A DNA stretch of 64,000 bases from Lentisphaera marina (GTDB taxonomy: Bacteria > Verrucomicrobiota > Lentisphaeria > Lentisphaerales > Lentisphaeraceae). The position numbers were made by a program, and so were the translations under genes. Shown here piece after piece: positions 17,700 through 26,239 of this stretch (the stretch's first letter is position 1; the number at the start of each line of letters is the position of its first letter). The notes under the pieces are model-generated. The model searched no databases. It worked only from the letters and a program-made list of their open reading frames with translations, and was not told the origin of the DNA. The DNA lies in contig NZ_JAQZZL010000002.1 in assembly GCF_028745505.1 (NCBI RefSeq), forward strand, positions 558,001 through 622,000. The letters are read 5' to 3'.

Positions 17700-19282
17700 T
17701 TTCTAGCGACTTTCCCAAATTCTTTTCGTTTAATGCACTGGACAGTGATAAGCAAGAGGGCAGTTATTTTTACAAATACTTCAATACTTAAGACTTTAAA
17801 AGCTTCAAAATAGCTGAGGATTTGACCTCTCGCAAGATATTCGCCGCTGTGGAAATCTCCAAAGCCAGCAACTATTTTTGAGATGCCGAGGTGAAAGTAA
17901 TAAATGATTTGTTCGAAAAGGCTAGGTGGGGCGGCACTTGCAATAAATGAGTTGAGGATAGATCCTAAAATGAAATAAGTTCCAGCTAAGAGGATGGCCA
18001 TGCTTGATGAAAAGAGGAAGCCAAAGCTACAGCCCACTGCGGTGAAAGTGGCGAGCAATCCGCTATATAGGAGAAAGGTTTGTGTCATCGATTGAATGAA
18101 GGAGTATTGGCCCATAACGATGAAGGGGCCTTCGTTTTTTCTAATCAAAACAGCATTGGTCATGTTTTTTCCGCGTTCGGCATTAGTGATCTTTATTTTT
18201 GCTGTACCATCTTTGGAAATAAAATCAGATCGTATGGGAAGGTGGTAATAGCGAGCACCACGTCCTTGCCACTGGTAGGGGTCACTCCATATCTTTTTAT
18301 TGGGTTCCCACATGGAGATGAAAATGTTGATGTTACCAGTTTTACTAAGGCTATTTAAGTCCATGCCATAAAATAACCTCATTTTCAAGAAAATGTTTTT
18401 CTGTTGATCCGTGTCTAGACCCGAGAAAGTCCATTCTTTTGAATCGCCTTGATCAATACGTCCTTCAGAGCGCGCTAATTCGTCTCGGATGAGGGGGAGC
18501 ATGTTGTCGCGCATGTTTTCTTTCGCTAAGCCTTTTGAAAGGCGTCGATTAAAGACTTCTTCTGCAGAGGCTTGCCTAAATGATGGTTTGCCGTCATGGT
18601 GAATTCTTGCTGTGAGTAGTTCCGTTTTAAGAGCCACTAATTTCTGCATGTTATTCAGTGCGAAGCTAAGGTTTGTAAATATATTGGCCTTGTTGAGTCC
18701 TAGAGTATCGACCTCTTTAAAGTCATCTTTAGTGAGTTGCTCTTTTGGTTCTGCAATCGAGTAGTAGAGGCGGAAGTGTTGCATAGCCATCTCGCCAAGC
18801 TGCCTATCTTTGACTTTGCCATCGGGATAGTTTTCATAGAACCAAGCAATGACGCGATCTGAACTTTGGATGTATTCATGTTTGAGTTTGTTGTAATCAT
18901 TCGAAATATGCCAAGTTATGTAGCAGAAGCTAAGGGCAAGTAAAGAAGCAGATATGCAGAGTGTGCCTAAAAATTTTCCAATCCAAATATGCGATGTTCG
19001 CACAGGTCGAGTGAGCATGAGTTGGATTTGGTGTGATTCAACTTCTTGAGAAGATAAATTGTAGGCGCTTAACCAGAGAGTAATGAGGGCACAGAGTAGG
19101 ACAGCCATATTGATGGAGTACTCGAGGCGAACTAAAAAAGTACTTTTGAGGGTGCCATCTCCAGAAGTGTCAGCAGTGAGGATCCAGATTAAGCAAAGCA
19201 AAACGGGGATGATGGTCAGTAGAGCTTTTGAACGTAAATGGGCTCTTAGTGTCTGTTTAGCAATTGTAAATATTTGAAACAT
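17696..19282 (-). CDS. ABC-2 type transporter permease
   Basis: A 528-residue membrane protein. The first membrane helix is at about residues 22-38, with a second near 56-72, followed by SSQEVESHQIQLMLTRPV, the typical ABC-2/GldF-like loop (split SSQEVESHQIQ, LMLTRPVRTSHIWIGKFLGT). A large extracytoplasmic domain of about 260 residues separates these from a C-terminal group of helices (about 385-520). This architecture matches ABC-2 permeases with a big inserted domain. No ATPase gene lies in the operon or nearby, so the energising subunit must be elsewhere if the system is active. The substrate is unknown. Confidence 0.8.
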   Translation of the reverse strand: MFQIFTIAKQTLRAHLRSKALLTIIPVLLCLIWILTADTSGDGTLKSTFLVRLEYSINMAVLLCALITLWLSAYNLSSQEVESHQIQLMLTRPVRTSHIWIGKFLGTLCISASLLALSFCYITWHISNDYNKLKHEYIQSSDRVIAWFYENYPDGKVKDRQLGEMAMQHFRLYYSIAEPKEQLTKDDFKEVDTLGLNKANIFTNLSFALNNMQKLVALKTELLTARIHHDGKPSFRQASAEEVFNRRLSKGLAKENMRDNMLPLIRDELARSEGRIDQGDSKEWTFSGLDTDQQKNIFLKMRLFYGMDLNSLSKTGNINIFISMWEPNKKIWSDPYQWQGRGARYYHLPIRSDFISKDGTAKIKITNAERGKNMTNAVLIRKNEGPFIVMGQYSFIQSMTQTFLLYSGLLATFTAVGCSFGFLFSSSMAILLAGTYFILGSILNSFIASAAPPSLFEQIIYYFHLGISKIVAGFGDFHSGEYLARGQILSYFEAFKVLSIEVFVKITALLLITVQCIKRKEFGKVARK

Positions 19283-19395
19283 TTAAGCCCTGTGAATTCT
19301 TCTCATTCCTATTAATAGAATAAGTTTAGATCTTTTATAAAGTCAAGGCAATGGATCTGAGTCGATAAAAGCTTAAAAAATAGGCTTTAAATGAC

Positions 19396-19833
19396 TTAGG
19401 ACTTGCTAGTAAAGCCGAATGACTCTAAGCAACGCTTGCTTTCTTCAAGGGAGTCCGTAACAATATTGTAGTGTTTGTAGACTTGGTTATTGTCGATATG
19501 TGAACTTAAAGAAATTAGTTTGTGTATGGCAAGGCTTAATTGAGAATCTTCATCATAAGCGAGTGAGCAGAAGTTGTATTCGGAGTCGACATCTTTTTCG
19601 ATTTCAGCTATTTGTAAAATTTCTGCGTGTTGACTCCATAGAATTGCGTCGGGTCCATAAGCTAAATACCACTCAGTCTGTGGATGAAGAATTGACTTAA
19701 GAGCCGAGATCATTTTCTTTGGCTCTACTCCATCTTCATTGCATACGTGTAAGACAGGTGAGTGATCTTGAGCAGTGAATTCACCTTCCTGAAATAATTT
19801 AACTGGAGCTTTTTCTTTGTGTGTAAATAGCAT
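19396..19833 (-). CDS. Hypothetical protein at the end of the bcp-queF-prmC operon
   Basis: A 145-residue soluble protein with no recognised family, signal peptide or membrane helix. It begins directly after the stop of the TIGR01777-type gene with no gap, which supports translation as the last gene of that operon. Aromatic and acidic residues are mixed (WYLAYGPDAILWSQ, YNFCSLAYDEDSQ), suggesting a small globular domain. No function can be assigned. Confidence 0.6.
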   Translation of the reverse strand: MLFTHKEKAPVKLFQEGEFTAQDHSPVLHVCNEDGVEPKKMISALKSILHPQTEWYLAYGPDAILWSQHAEILQIAEIEKDVDSEYNFCSLAYDEDSQLSLAIHKLISLSSHIDNNQVYKHYNIVTDSLEESKRCLESFGFTSKS

Positions 19834-20724
19834 TTAACTTGGAGCTTTTAATAATGAATTAATATTTGGATGAGTGAATACGAAAGAACTATTGATGAGT
19901 TTTTTAGGCTGTACTTTTAAGTCGCATAGGAAGAGGTCGTCCGCCATTTCTTTTGGGAGTAATTTAAAAATCAATGTGGGGACAGGGAAAACACTCGGTC
20001 TCTTTAAGTGCTTTGCTAGAGTACGGGTGAATTTTTGATTGGTTATAATCTCTGGCGCAGTCATGTTTACAGCTCCTTGTAGGCTATTGTCTTCAAGGCA
20101 ATGCGTGATAACTTTTATGCTGTCCGCTAAAGAGATCCAAGGGAAGTGGCGTTGCCCCATGCCGATGTTACCACCTAAGCCCATTTTGAATACGGGCATA
20201 GTTTTTGCAAGCATACCTCCACTGGGATCGAGGACAACTCCCGTGCGCAGTAAAACTCGTCTTACGCTCAAGTGGTCAAGCTTTTCGGAGGCTTTTTCCC
20301 ATTGCTCGCAAACATGAGCCAAGAAGCTCTTCCCGATAGGAGATTTTTCAGTGAGAGTTTCTTGTGACTGAGAGCCATAGTAATTAACTCCCGACGAACA
20401 GATAAAAACCTTTGGTTTTGTTTGACATAAAGCAATGGCTTGGCAGAGTGTTTTTGTACTTTCTGTACGACTCTTTAGAATGAGGTCTTTATATTTTTTT
20501 GTCCAAATTTTATCGGCAACGCCTGCGCCTCCAAGATGAATGATGGCATCAAAGCCTTCAATCTGTTTGGGGTCGAGTTTTCCCGAAGTAGGATCCCATT
20601 GAATTTCTTCTTGAGATTGTGTCGGACGGCGTACAAGACGGGAGACTTGGTGCTCTTGTTTGCTTAGTTCAACTAATAAAGCTTGGCCAATGAAGCCGCT
20701 GCTGCCGGCGACAAGAATTTTCAT
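19834..20724 (-). CDS. TIGR01777-family NAD(P)-dependent epimerase/dehydratase-like protein
   Basis: A 296-residue extended short-chain dehydrogenase-like protein. The N-terminal Rossmann motif is MKILVAGSSGFIGQAL, followed by DAIIHLGGAGV and CSSGVNYYGS, which are features of the YfcH/TIGR01777 group. A C-terminal DUF1731-like segment contains RPSVFPVPTLIFKLL. Members of this group are poorly characterised and the substrate is unknown. The start overlaps the PrmC stop by four bases, and the next gene follows immediately. Confidence 0.87.
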   Translation of the reverse strand: MKILVAGSSGFIGQALLVELSKQEHQVSRLVRRPTQSQEEIQWDPTSGKLDPKQIEGFDAIIHLGGAGVADKIWTKKYKDLILKSRTESTKTLCQAIALCQTKPKVFICSSGVNYYGSQSQETLTEKSPIGKSFLAHVCEQWEKASEKLDHLSVRRVLLRTGVVLDPSGGMLAKTMPVFKMGLGGNIGMGQRHFPWISLADSIKVITHCLEDNSLQGAVNMTAPEIITNQKFTRTLAKHLKRPSVFPVPTLIFKLLPKEMADDLFLCDLKVQPKKLINSSFVFTHPNINSLLKAPS

Positions 20725-21569
20725 AATGGCCTCTGAGCTTTGAGAATGCGATCTCTTGAGCTGTAGTCTTTTAATATTTCTACATTTCTGTAGTTTAAAG
20801 ATTTAAATAAATCCAGGCATTTAGGGCCCTGTTGTGCCCCGATCTCCATGAGGATGTGAGCATCAGTATCCATGTATGCTGGAGATTGCTGGGCGATTTC
20901 TATAATGATGGCCATGCCGTCGTCGTCGGCGAATAAGGCGCTAGCAGGTTCGTGTTTTAAAACGTCTAATCCCATTTCTTTTCTTTCGTTTTCACTGACG
21001 TAGGGTGGATTGGAAGTGATTAGATCAAATTTAATGTCTTTGGGAATGCTAGAAAATAAGTCGCATTCGATTAAATCGATGTTTTGACTTTTGTTATGGT
21101 CTATGTTTTTTTCTGCATAGGATAAGGCGGCTTTTTCTATATCACATGCCACAATATTCAGTGTCTGCTTTTTCTGCTCTTGGATAGCAATGGGGATGCA
21201 GGCGGAGCCAGTGCAGAGATCTAGGAGTTTTTGTCCTTCGTTTATGAGTTTAACTGCTGTGTCTATTAGGCACTCAGTTTCTGGACGAGGGATTAGAACC
21301 CCGGGACCCACAAAGATCTCTAAACCATAAAAACTAGTGCTTCCACAGATGTACTGCACGGGCTCATGTGCGGCGCATCGCTGTAGGCGCTCTCGGACAG
21401 CGCTTAATTCCCCTTCATTCAAGGGGCGATCGTGCTGCAGGTATAAATCCAAGCGTTTAATATTGAGTGAATCGGAGATGATCCACTCAGCATTAACTTT
21501 CGGAGATGCGATTTTGTGTTTAGCCAAGTAATCCTCGCTTAGAGTGAGGATCTCTCGGATATCTTTCAT
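20721..21569 (-). CDS. prmC: Peptide chain release factor N5-glutamine methyltransferase PrmC
   Basis: A 282-residue PrmC/HemK-type enzyme that methylates the glutamine of the GGQ motif in release factors using S-adenosylmethionine. A helical N-terminal domain of about 80 residues precedes the Rossmann-like methyltransferase domain. Key motifs are the IPRPETECLIDTA entry segment, LLDLCTGSACIPIA (AdoMet binding) and TSNPPYVSENERKEM, with the catalytic NPPY. Length fits. The start overlaps the QueF stop by four bases. Confidence 0.94.
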   Translation of the reverse strand: MKDIREILTLSEDYLAKHKIASPKVNAEWIISDSLNIKRLDLYLQHDRPLNEGELSAVRERLQRCAAHEPVQYICGSTSFYGLEIFVGPGVLIPRPETECLIDTAVKLINEGQKLLDLCTGSACIPIAIQEQKKQTLNIVACDIEKAALSYAEKNIDHNKSQNIDLIECDLFSSIPKDIKFDLITSNPPYVSENERKEMGLDVLKHEPASALFADDDGMAIIIEIAQQSPAYMDTDAHILMEIGAQQGPKCLDLFKSLNYRNVEILKDYSSRDRILKAQRPL

Positions 21570-21985
21570 GACTCTTTTTTGTGTGTAGCTTCAATATCAA
21601 GACTAATGCCACCGCGTGGCATGAATTCGCCAAAAACAGTGATTTCGCGAGGGTCGCAAACCTTGACAATGTCTTCTAATATTCTATTAACTACTTCTTC
21701 GTGAAAACTATTGTGATTGCGGAAGGCAAAGAGGTACATTTTTAGTGACTTGGATTCGACGCATTTTTTGTCGGCAATATAAGTGATAGTTATTTTACCA
21801 AAATCTGGCTGTCCAGTAACGGGGCAGAGTGCTGTGAATTCAGGGCAATTAAAAGTGATTTTGTAATCTCTTCCGGCGTAAAGATTGTCGAAAACTTCGA
21901 GGGGAGCATCTTCTGGGGAGTCAAAATAATTTTTTTCGTTTTTACTGAGAAGTGTGAGGTTGTTTAGGCGTTCTTTTTCGCTCAT
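21566..21985 (-). CDS. queF: NADPH-dependent 7-cyano-7-deazaguanine reductase QueF
   Basis: A 139-residue unimodular (type I) QueF that reduces preQ0 to preQ1 in queuosine biosynthesis. The active-site cysteine and aspartate are in FTALCPVTGQPDFG. The family motif ESKSLKMYLFAFRNHNSFHEE appears around residues 75-95 and is cited here in halves: ESKSLKMYLF and AFRNHNSFHEE. The protein lies in an operon between Bcp and PrmC. No other queuosine genes were seen in the window. Confidence 0.94.
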   Translation of the reverse strand: MSEKERLNNLTLLSKNEKNYFDSPEDAPLEVFDNLYAGRDYKITFNCPEFTALCPVTGQPDFGKITITYIADKKCVESKSLKMYLFAFRNHNSFHEEVVNRILEDIVKVCDPREITVFGEFMPRGGISLDIEATHKKES

Positions 21986-21999
21986 TATAAATCCTTAAT

Positions 22000-22470
22000 T
22001 TACTGAGCCTGGAGCTCTTTGAGGGCTTCAAGTACTTTCAGGGGATGATCTTCGGCACCGCGAACAGTCTTCCAGTGTTTGAGTAAGGTTCCGTCAGGGC
22101 CAATGATGGCAGTTGAACGAATGATGCCCATGTACTTTTTGCCATAATTATTTTTTTCGCCCCAAGCGCCATAGGCTTGTAGCATTTCTTTCTCTTCATC
22201 TACTAGAAGGGGGAAGTTTAAGTTGTGCTTAGCAATGAATTTTTCGTGGCTTGCTGCTGAGTCCGCAGAGACTCCGAGGACTGAACAGTTGGCATTTGTG
22301 AACTCATCGATATTATCGCGAAAAGTGCAAGATTCTTTAGTGCAGCCTGGGGTGTTATCTTTTGGGTAAAAGTAGATGACCAAGTATTTGTTGGCGTAAT
22401 CTGCTAATGTGTGCGATGTGCCGTCTTGATCTTTAAGTGCAAAATTTGGTGCTGGTTTTCCTGTTTCCAT
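22000..22470 (-). CDS. bcp: Thioredoxin-dependent peroxiredoxin Bcp/PrxQ
   Basis: A 156-residue atypical peroxiredoxin that reduces hydrogen and organic peroxides with thioredoxin. The peroxidatic motif is FYPKDNTPGCTKESC. The second cysteine, five residues after the first, is the resolving residue expected for the PrxQ subclass. No signal peptide, so cytoplasmic. It is the first gene of a five-gene unit (bcp, queF, prmC, TIGR01777-type, unknown) and stands divergent to a Nudix gene. Confidence 0.95.
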   Translation of the reverse strand: METGKPAPNFALKDQDGTSHTLADYANKYLVIYFYPKDNTPGCTKESCTFRDNIDEFTNANCSVLGVSADSAASHEKFIAKHNLNFPLLVDEEKEMLQAYGAWGEKNNYGKKYMGIIRSTAIIGPDGTLLKHWKTVRGAEDHPLKVLEALKELQAQ

Positions 22471-22557
22471 TTGGAGTGCTTCCTTGGCTTAGGTTGAATA
22501 GTTAATGGCGAGTAATATAATCGCTTTGTTTAATGTAACAAATTTGAGAATGAAAAA

Positions 22558-23055
22558 ATGAAGAAGCGAATTGAGGCAACCTTAATTTATTTGATGGATG
22601 GTGAGCAAGTCCTTATGCTCGAGAGAGTGAAAAAAAAAGGTGATATACACGTTGGGAAATGGAATGGTTTAGGGGGTAAAGTTGAGCTTGGGGAATCAAT
22701 TAAAAGTTGCGCCATTCGCGAGCTTAAAGAAGAGTCTGGTTTGACAGCAGAATATTTTGATTTTGCAGGGCATATAACTTTTCCGGAGTTCGATAAGCAG
22801 GGTAATGATTGGTCAGTTTTTATATTTAGGGCTTATGGACCTCAAGGTGACTTGACTGATTGTGATGAAGGGCGACTTGCGTGGAAGAGGAAAGACGAGA
22901 TCCTGTCCTTGAATTTATGGGAGGGAGATAAATACTTTTTGCCTCATGTATTATCAAATAAGACCTTTTTTGGCGAATTTTGTTATGAATCGGGACAATT
23001 ATCTTCATATAAACTCGATTTTGCAGACTACTTAAGTGGAAAAGATTTGAACTAA
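22558..23055 (+). CDS. Nudix hydrolase, 8-oxo-dGTP diphosphatase-like
   Basis: A 165-residue Nudix enzyme. The Nudix box GX5EX7REUXEEXGU is complete: GGKVELGESIKSCAIRELKEESG, cited in parts as GGKVELGESIKS and AIRELKEESGL. The opening sequence (LIYLMDGEQVLMLERVKKKGD) and the phrase WNGLGGK resemble MutT/MTH1-type 8-oxo-dGTP diphosphatases. The substrate is inferred from this resemblance. It is divergent from bcp, another oxidative-damage gene, and may share its promoter region. Confidence 0.85.
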   Translation: MKKRIEATLIYLMDGEQVLMLERVKKKGDIHVGKWNGLGGKVELGESIKSCAIRELKEESGLTAEYFDFAGHITFPEFDKQGNDWSVFIFRAYGPQGDLTDCDEGRLAWKRKDEILSLNLWEGDKYFLPHVLSNKTFFGEFCYESGQLSSYKLDFADYLSGKDLN

Positions 23056-23121
23056 GACTTATGGAGGTCTAGTTTGAGTCTATATTTTAATTAAAACGTT
23101 TTAAACTATTAGTAGGTTGTC

Positions 23122-23868
23122 ATGTTATACGGTATTATTTCCGATTTGCACTCAAATTTAGAGGCTGTGCGCGCGGTTGTTGAAGAAGGGAAGAGGTTGG
23201 GGATTCAAAAATATATTTGCCTAGGCGATATAGTTGGATACAACGCTAATCCTAAAGAAGTGATTGATATTGTTCGAGACGAGCTTCAACCTATTGCTGT
23301 GATTAAGGGTAATCACGATGAATATGTTTCGCAAGAGACTGAACTTATAGGCTTTAATCCACAAGCTGCTCAGGCAGTTCAATGGACTCGCGAGCAATTG
23401 ACTCTTGATGATCGTCAATGGTTATATTCTTTGCCGATGACTAAGAATTTATGGCAGTTAAAGACGACAATTGTTCATGCGACTCTCGATAGTCCTGAAG
23501 CTTGGGGTTACATATTCGATAAATACTACGCAGAGAACTCTTTCTCTTACCAAAGATTGCCTTACTGTTTTATCGGCCACTCACATGTGCCTTTTGCTTA
23601 CGAGCAAATCGGCGGTGCCAAGGGTGTTATTCAAGCAGGTCGTTATGAACAGATTCGCTTAAATCCAAATCATAAGTACTTGATTAATGTTGGTTCTGTT
23701 GGTCAGCCTAGAGATGGCGACAACCGTGCATCTTTCTGTTCTTTTGATACTGATGAAAGAGTCGTGACTCTACATCGCGTTGAGTACGATATTGAAACGA
23801 CGCAGAAAAAGATTTATGAAGCGGGCTTGCCAGAGCGTTTGGCCTTACGTTTACAGGTTGGACGCTAG
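23122..23868 (+). CDS. Metallophosphoesterase (YfcE-like, DUF2436-type phosphatase)
   Basis: A 248-residue calcineurin-like phosphoesterase. Metal-binding motifs appear in order: D and H in IISDLHSN, GDIVGYN, GNHDEYV, then HAT and the terminal GHSHVP. The form with CLGDIVGYNANP is common in single-domain bacterial metallophosphoesterases of unknown substrate. Start preceded by TAGTAGG. It is the first of a same-strand run that includes a kinase and a second phosphoesterase. Confidence 0.87.
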   Translation: MLYGIISDLHSNLEAVRAVVEEGKRLGIQKYICLGDIVGYNANPKEVIDIVRDELQPIAVIKGNHDEYVSQETELIGFNPQAAQAVQWTREQLTLDDRQWLYSLPMTKNLWQLKTTIVHATLDSPEAWGYIFDKYYAENSFSYQRLPYCFIGHSHVPFAYEQIGGAKGVIQAGRYEQIRLNPNHKYLINVGSVGQPRDGDNRASFCSFDTDERVVTLHRVEYDIETTQKKIYEAGLPERLALRLQVGR

Positions 23869-23886
23869 GGTCTAGGGGAAAACTTC

Positions 23887-25032
23887 GTGAATAGGAAGGA
23901 TAAGGGGACATCAGGTAGTTCTAGAACCAAAATGAAAATGAGTACTAAGGGGGGCTCGGGTACTACTGGTGCTCGTAGTATAAAAGAAAGACCTAAGACA
24001 AGTTCTCGTGCAAATAGTCGAGCCAATACTCACTCACCCAAAAAAGTAAAAAAATCAGGTGGTATGCTATCGTATGTGATAGTTACTTTGATTACTTTTG
24101 GTGCTATTGTGTCAGACATTACAGGACCTTTTCAAGGTTGGTTACGTCCAAAAAAGTCTATAGAAGCTCCTAAAGAAGAACCAAAAGAAGAAGTGAAGAA
24201 GGCTCCCGTTAAAAAAGAGAAGCCAAAGCCAGTTAAAGAAGAAATTAAAAAAGAAGAAGTTAAGCCCAAAGAGGTTTTTCAGGCGACGATTAATGATAAT
24301 TTGACCGCTGAAGAAGTTGAAGAAGCCGATGAAGAGAAGCTAAAAAATGCTCGATATGAGGAAATTTATACTGAATTAAAGGCGAAAGTCAAGAAGCCTC
24401 CCCTCAATAAAAGAGTTCAGATTCGCATGAAAGATGGTCGCAAACTTTATTGTTATGTGACGAAGGTTGGTACAAGTAGCCTGGATTTAGAAAAGATTGA
24501 ACCATACAATGGTAAAATGTCGGTCAGCGCAAGTAAACTTTCTGATCAGAGTAAAGAAATGTTTTTTGGTGATCAGTTTGCTAAAATCAAAGCACGTAAA
24601 ATTGTCGCGGCGGAAGAAAGACAAGGTTATTTTAAGAAAGATCCGGCAACTGAGTCTGGCTTTTTTGATCCCACAATAGAAGAGACTCCGGAAAGATTGG
24701 TTCATGCAGTGAAAGAAGTTGGTGACTGGTTGAATTTCCAAGCTCGTCGTGGATCGGGCAGTGCGGTTGTTCGTTTAGGAGCAAAGAAAAAAGATTCAGC
24801 TCGAATTCTTTATGTTTATTTAGGTAGACCATTTTTTTCTCAGAGTGTGAAAGAAAAAACTCAGTGGTTAGAGGCCGTGCGCCAGTTTTGGGTGCTGCGC
24901 TGTAAGAGTAATAGTTTAGCAACAGAAGAAAATGCCCATGTTTGTTTAGTTCTCGACGGCAGGAATTTGATTGTGGGTGGAACAAAAGAAGAAGATTCTA
25001 AAAAAATATGGCTGAAAAAAACCAGGAGATAG
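23887..25032 (+). CDS. Lys/Glu-rich single-pass membrane protein, unknown function
   Basis: A 381-residue protein. A basic Ser/Thr/Lys-rich N-terminus (residues 1-58) leads to one membrane helix (about 60-78, GMLSYVIVTLITFGAIV). It is followed by a KE/KP-rich linker (about 90-150), which suggests a periplasm-spanning stalk. The C-terminal half contains RVQIRMKDGRKLYCYVTKVG, a small beta-domain-like segment, and a second globular part. Start is GTG with AGGGGA eight bases before. The downstream kinase starts four bases after its stop, so the two are co-expressed, and the kinase may phosphorylate its Ser/Thr-rich cytoplasmic tail. That is an inference. Confidence 0.7.
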   Translation: MNRKDKGTSGSSRTKMKMSTKGGSGTTGARSIKERPKTSSRANSRANTHSPKKVKKSGGMLSYVIVTLITFGAIVSDITGPFQGWLRPKKSIEAPKEEPKEEVKKAPVKKEKPKPVKEEIKKEEVKPKEVFQATINDNLTAEEVEEADEEKLKNARYEEIYTELKAKVKKPPLNKRVQIRMKDGRKLYCYVTKVGTSSLDLEKIEPYNGKMSVSASKLSDQSKEMFFGDQFAKIKARKIVAAEERQGYFKKDPATESGFFDPTIEETPERLVHAVKEVGDWLNFQARRGSGSAVVRLGAKKKDSARILYVYLGRPFFSQSVKEKTQWLEAVRQFWVLRCKSNSLATEENAHVCLVLDGRNLIVGGTKEEDSKKIWLKKTRR

Positions 25033-25036
25033 GACG

Positions 25037-26239
25037 ATGAAGGTACAGTGCGAAAATTGTTTTGGAGTTAATGCCGTAGATGAAGCAGATCTTGGTGAAT
25101 ACCTTCAGTGTGGTCACTGCTCTGAAGCCTTTTTAGTTCCTGCAGAACGTTTTGCTCCGGGTGTAGTGATTGATGACTATATTATTGAGAAAAAAATTGG
25201 TCAAGGTGGTATGGGTGTCGTATTTAGAGCCCTTCAAATAAGCTTAGACCGCTATGTTGCGCTCAAAATTTTAGCTTTAGAAAATCAAAGCCAAGATGCA
25301 GTTATTGACTTCGTACGCGAAGCTCGTGCATCAGCTAAGCTTCATCATCAAAACATTGTTCAAGCTTATGCAGTCGGTCAAGCCGATGGCGGCGTTTATT
25401 ACCTAGCGATGGAGTTGGTTAATGGTCAGACACTCAAAGAAATTTTAGATGTGGAAAAGAAGATCACTGTCGATACGGCCTTAAATGTAACTAAGCAGGT
25501 CTCTGATGCTCTTGCGTATGCTTGGGCACAGCAGAAATTAGTTCACCGCGATATTAAACCAGATAACATCATGGTTGTTGATGACTTGGCCAAATTGATG
25601 GACTTGGGTCTTTCAAGGTTTGCCAATGATAAGCTAGAGTCTACAGATGATGAAGACTCTATCATGGGAACACCGCAGTATATAAGCCCAGAACAATTGA
25701 TAGGTTCTGAAATGGATTTTCGTGGTGATATATATTCTTTGGGTGCCACGCTTTACCATTTTGTGACGGGTGAATTCGCTTTTGGCGGTGCTTCTGTTAC
25801 GGAGATCGCTAGGAAGCACTTACAAGAGCCTTTGCGTCCAGCTCATGAAATAGATAGCTCGATTCCTCCCCAAGTCAGTAAGTTACTTGAGCGCATGATG
25901 GAGAAACAGCCTGAAGATCGTTTCCAGAGTATGCAGGAGTTGAGTAAAGAAATTGAAAAGACACGCAAAGCAATTAGCACAAATACGAGCTCCACTAAAA
26001 AAGGTTTGCATTTAAGAACGAATTCATCTCGCCGTAGAAATGTTGAAGGTGGTGGTCGTGTAGCCCATCGTCCTGTGGCGGGTGAAACGCGTGCCCGTGC
26101 TCGTGCAGGAGCAGTGGCTTTGAGTCCAGAAGAATTAAAGTCATACACAGACACGTCAGGTCATGGTAAACTTAAATTTTTATCAATTGCTTGTATGGCT
26201 GCAACTTTAATTTTAGCTTTGGTTTTATTAGTTATCTGA
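25037..26239 (+). CDS. Membrane-anchored Ser/Thr protein kinase with N-terminal zinc-ribbon-like motif
   Basis: A 400-residue Hanks-type kinase. The first 32 residues carry two CxxC pairs (C5, C8, C25, C28), like a zinc ribbon. The kinase domain spans about 48-305: glycine loop IGQGGMGVVF, VALKIL lysine, catalytic VHRDIKPDNIM, metal site DLGLSR in place of DFG, and activation-end GTPQYISPEQ. A basic linker and a C-terminal membrane helix (about 378-400) follow, so the kinase domain should be cytoplasmic. All catalytic residues are present. The stop overlaps the next ATG. Substrates are unknown. Confidence 0.9.
   Translation: MKVQCENCFGVNAVDEADLGEYLQCGHCSEAFLVPAERFAPGVVIDDYIIEKKIGQGGMGVVFRALQISLDRYVALKILALENQSQDAVIDFVREARASAKLHHQNIVQAYAVGQADGGVYYLAMELVNGQTLKEILDVEKKITVDTALNVTKQVSDALAYAWAQQKLVHRDIKPDNIMVVDDLAKLMDLGLSRFANDKLESTDDEDSIMGTPQYISPEQLIGSEMDFRGDIYSLGATLYHFVTGEFAFGGASVTEIARKHLQEPLRPAHEIDSSIPPQVSKLLERMMEKQPEDRFQSMQELSKEIEKTRKAISTNTSSTKKGLHLRTNSSRRRNVEGGGRVAHRPVAGETRARARAGAVALSPEELKSYTDTSGHGKLKFLSIACMAATLILALVLLVI

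Noticed and set aside
22471..22557. preQ1 riboswitch before the bcp-queF operon
   Set aside because: No preQ1-type hairpin or pseudoknot pattern was recognised in the 87-base spacer.
26191..26238. Longer start for the phosphoesterase inside the kinase gene
   Set aside because: The added residues mirror the kinase membrane helix in another frame, and the ATG at 26239 overlaps the kinase stop in the usual coupled way.
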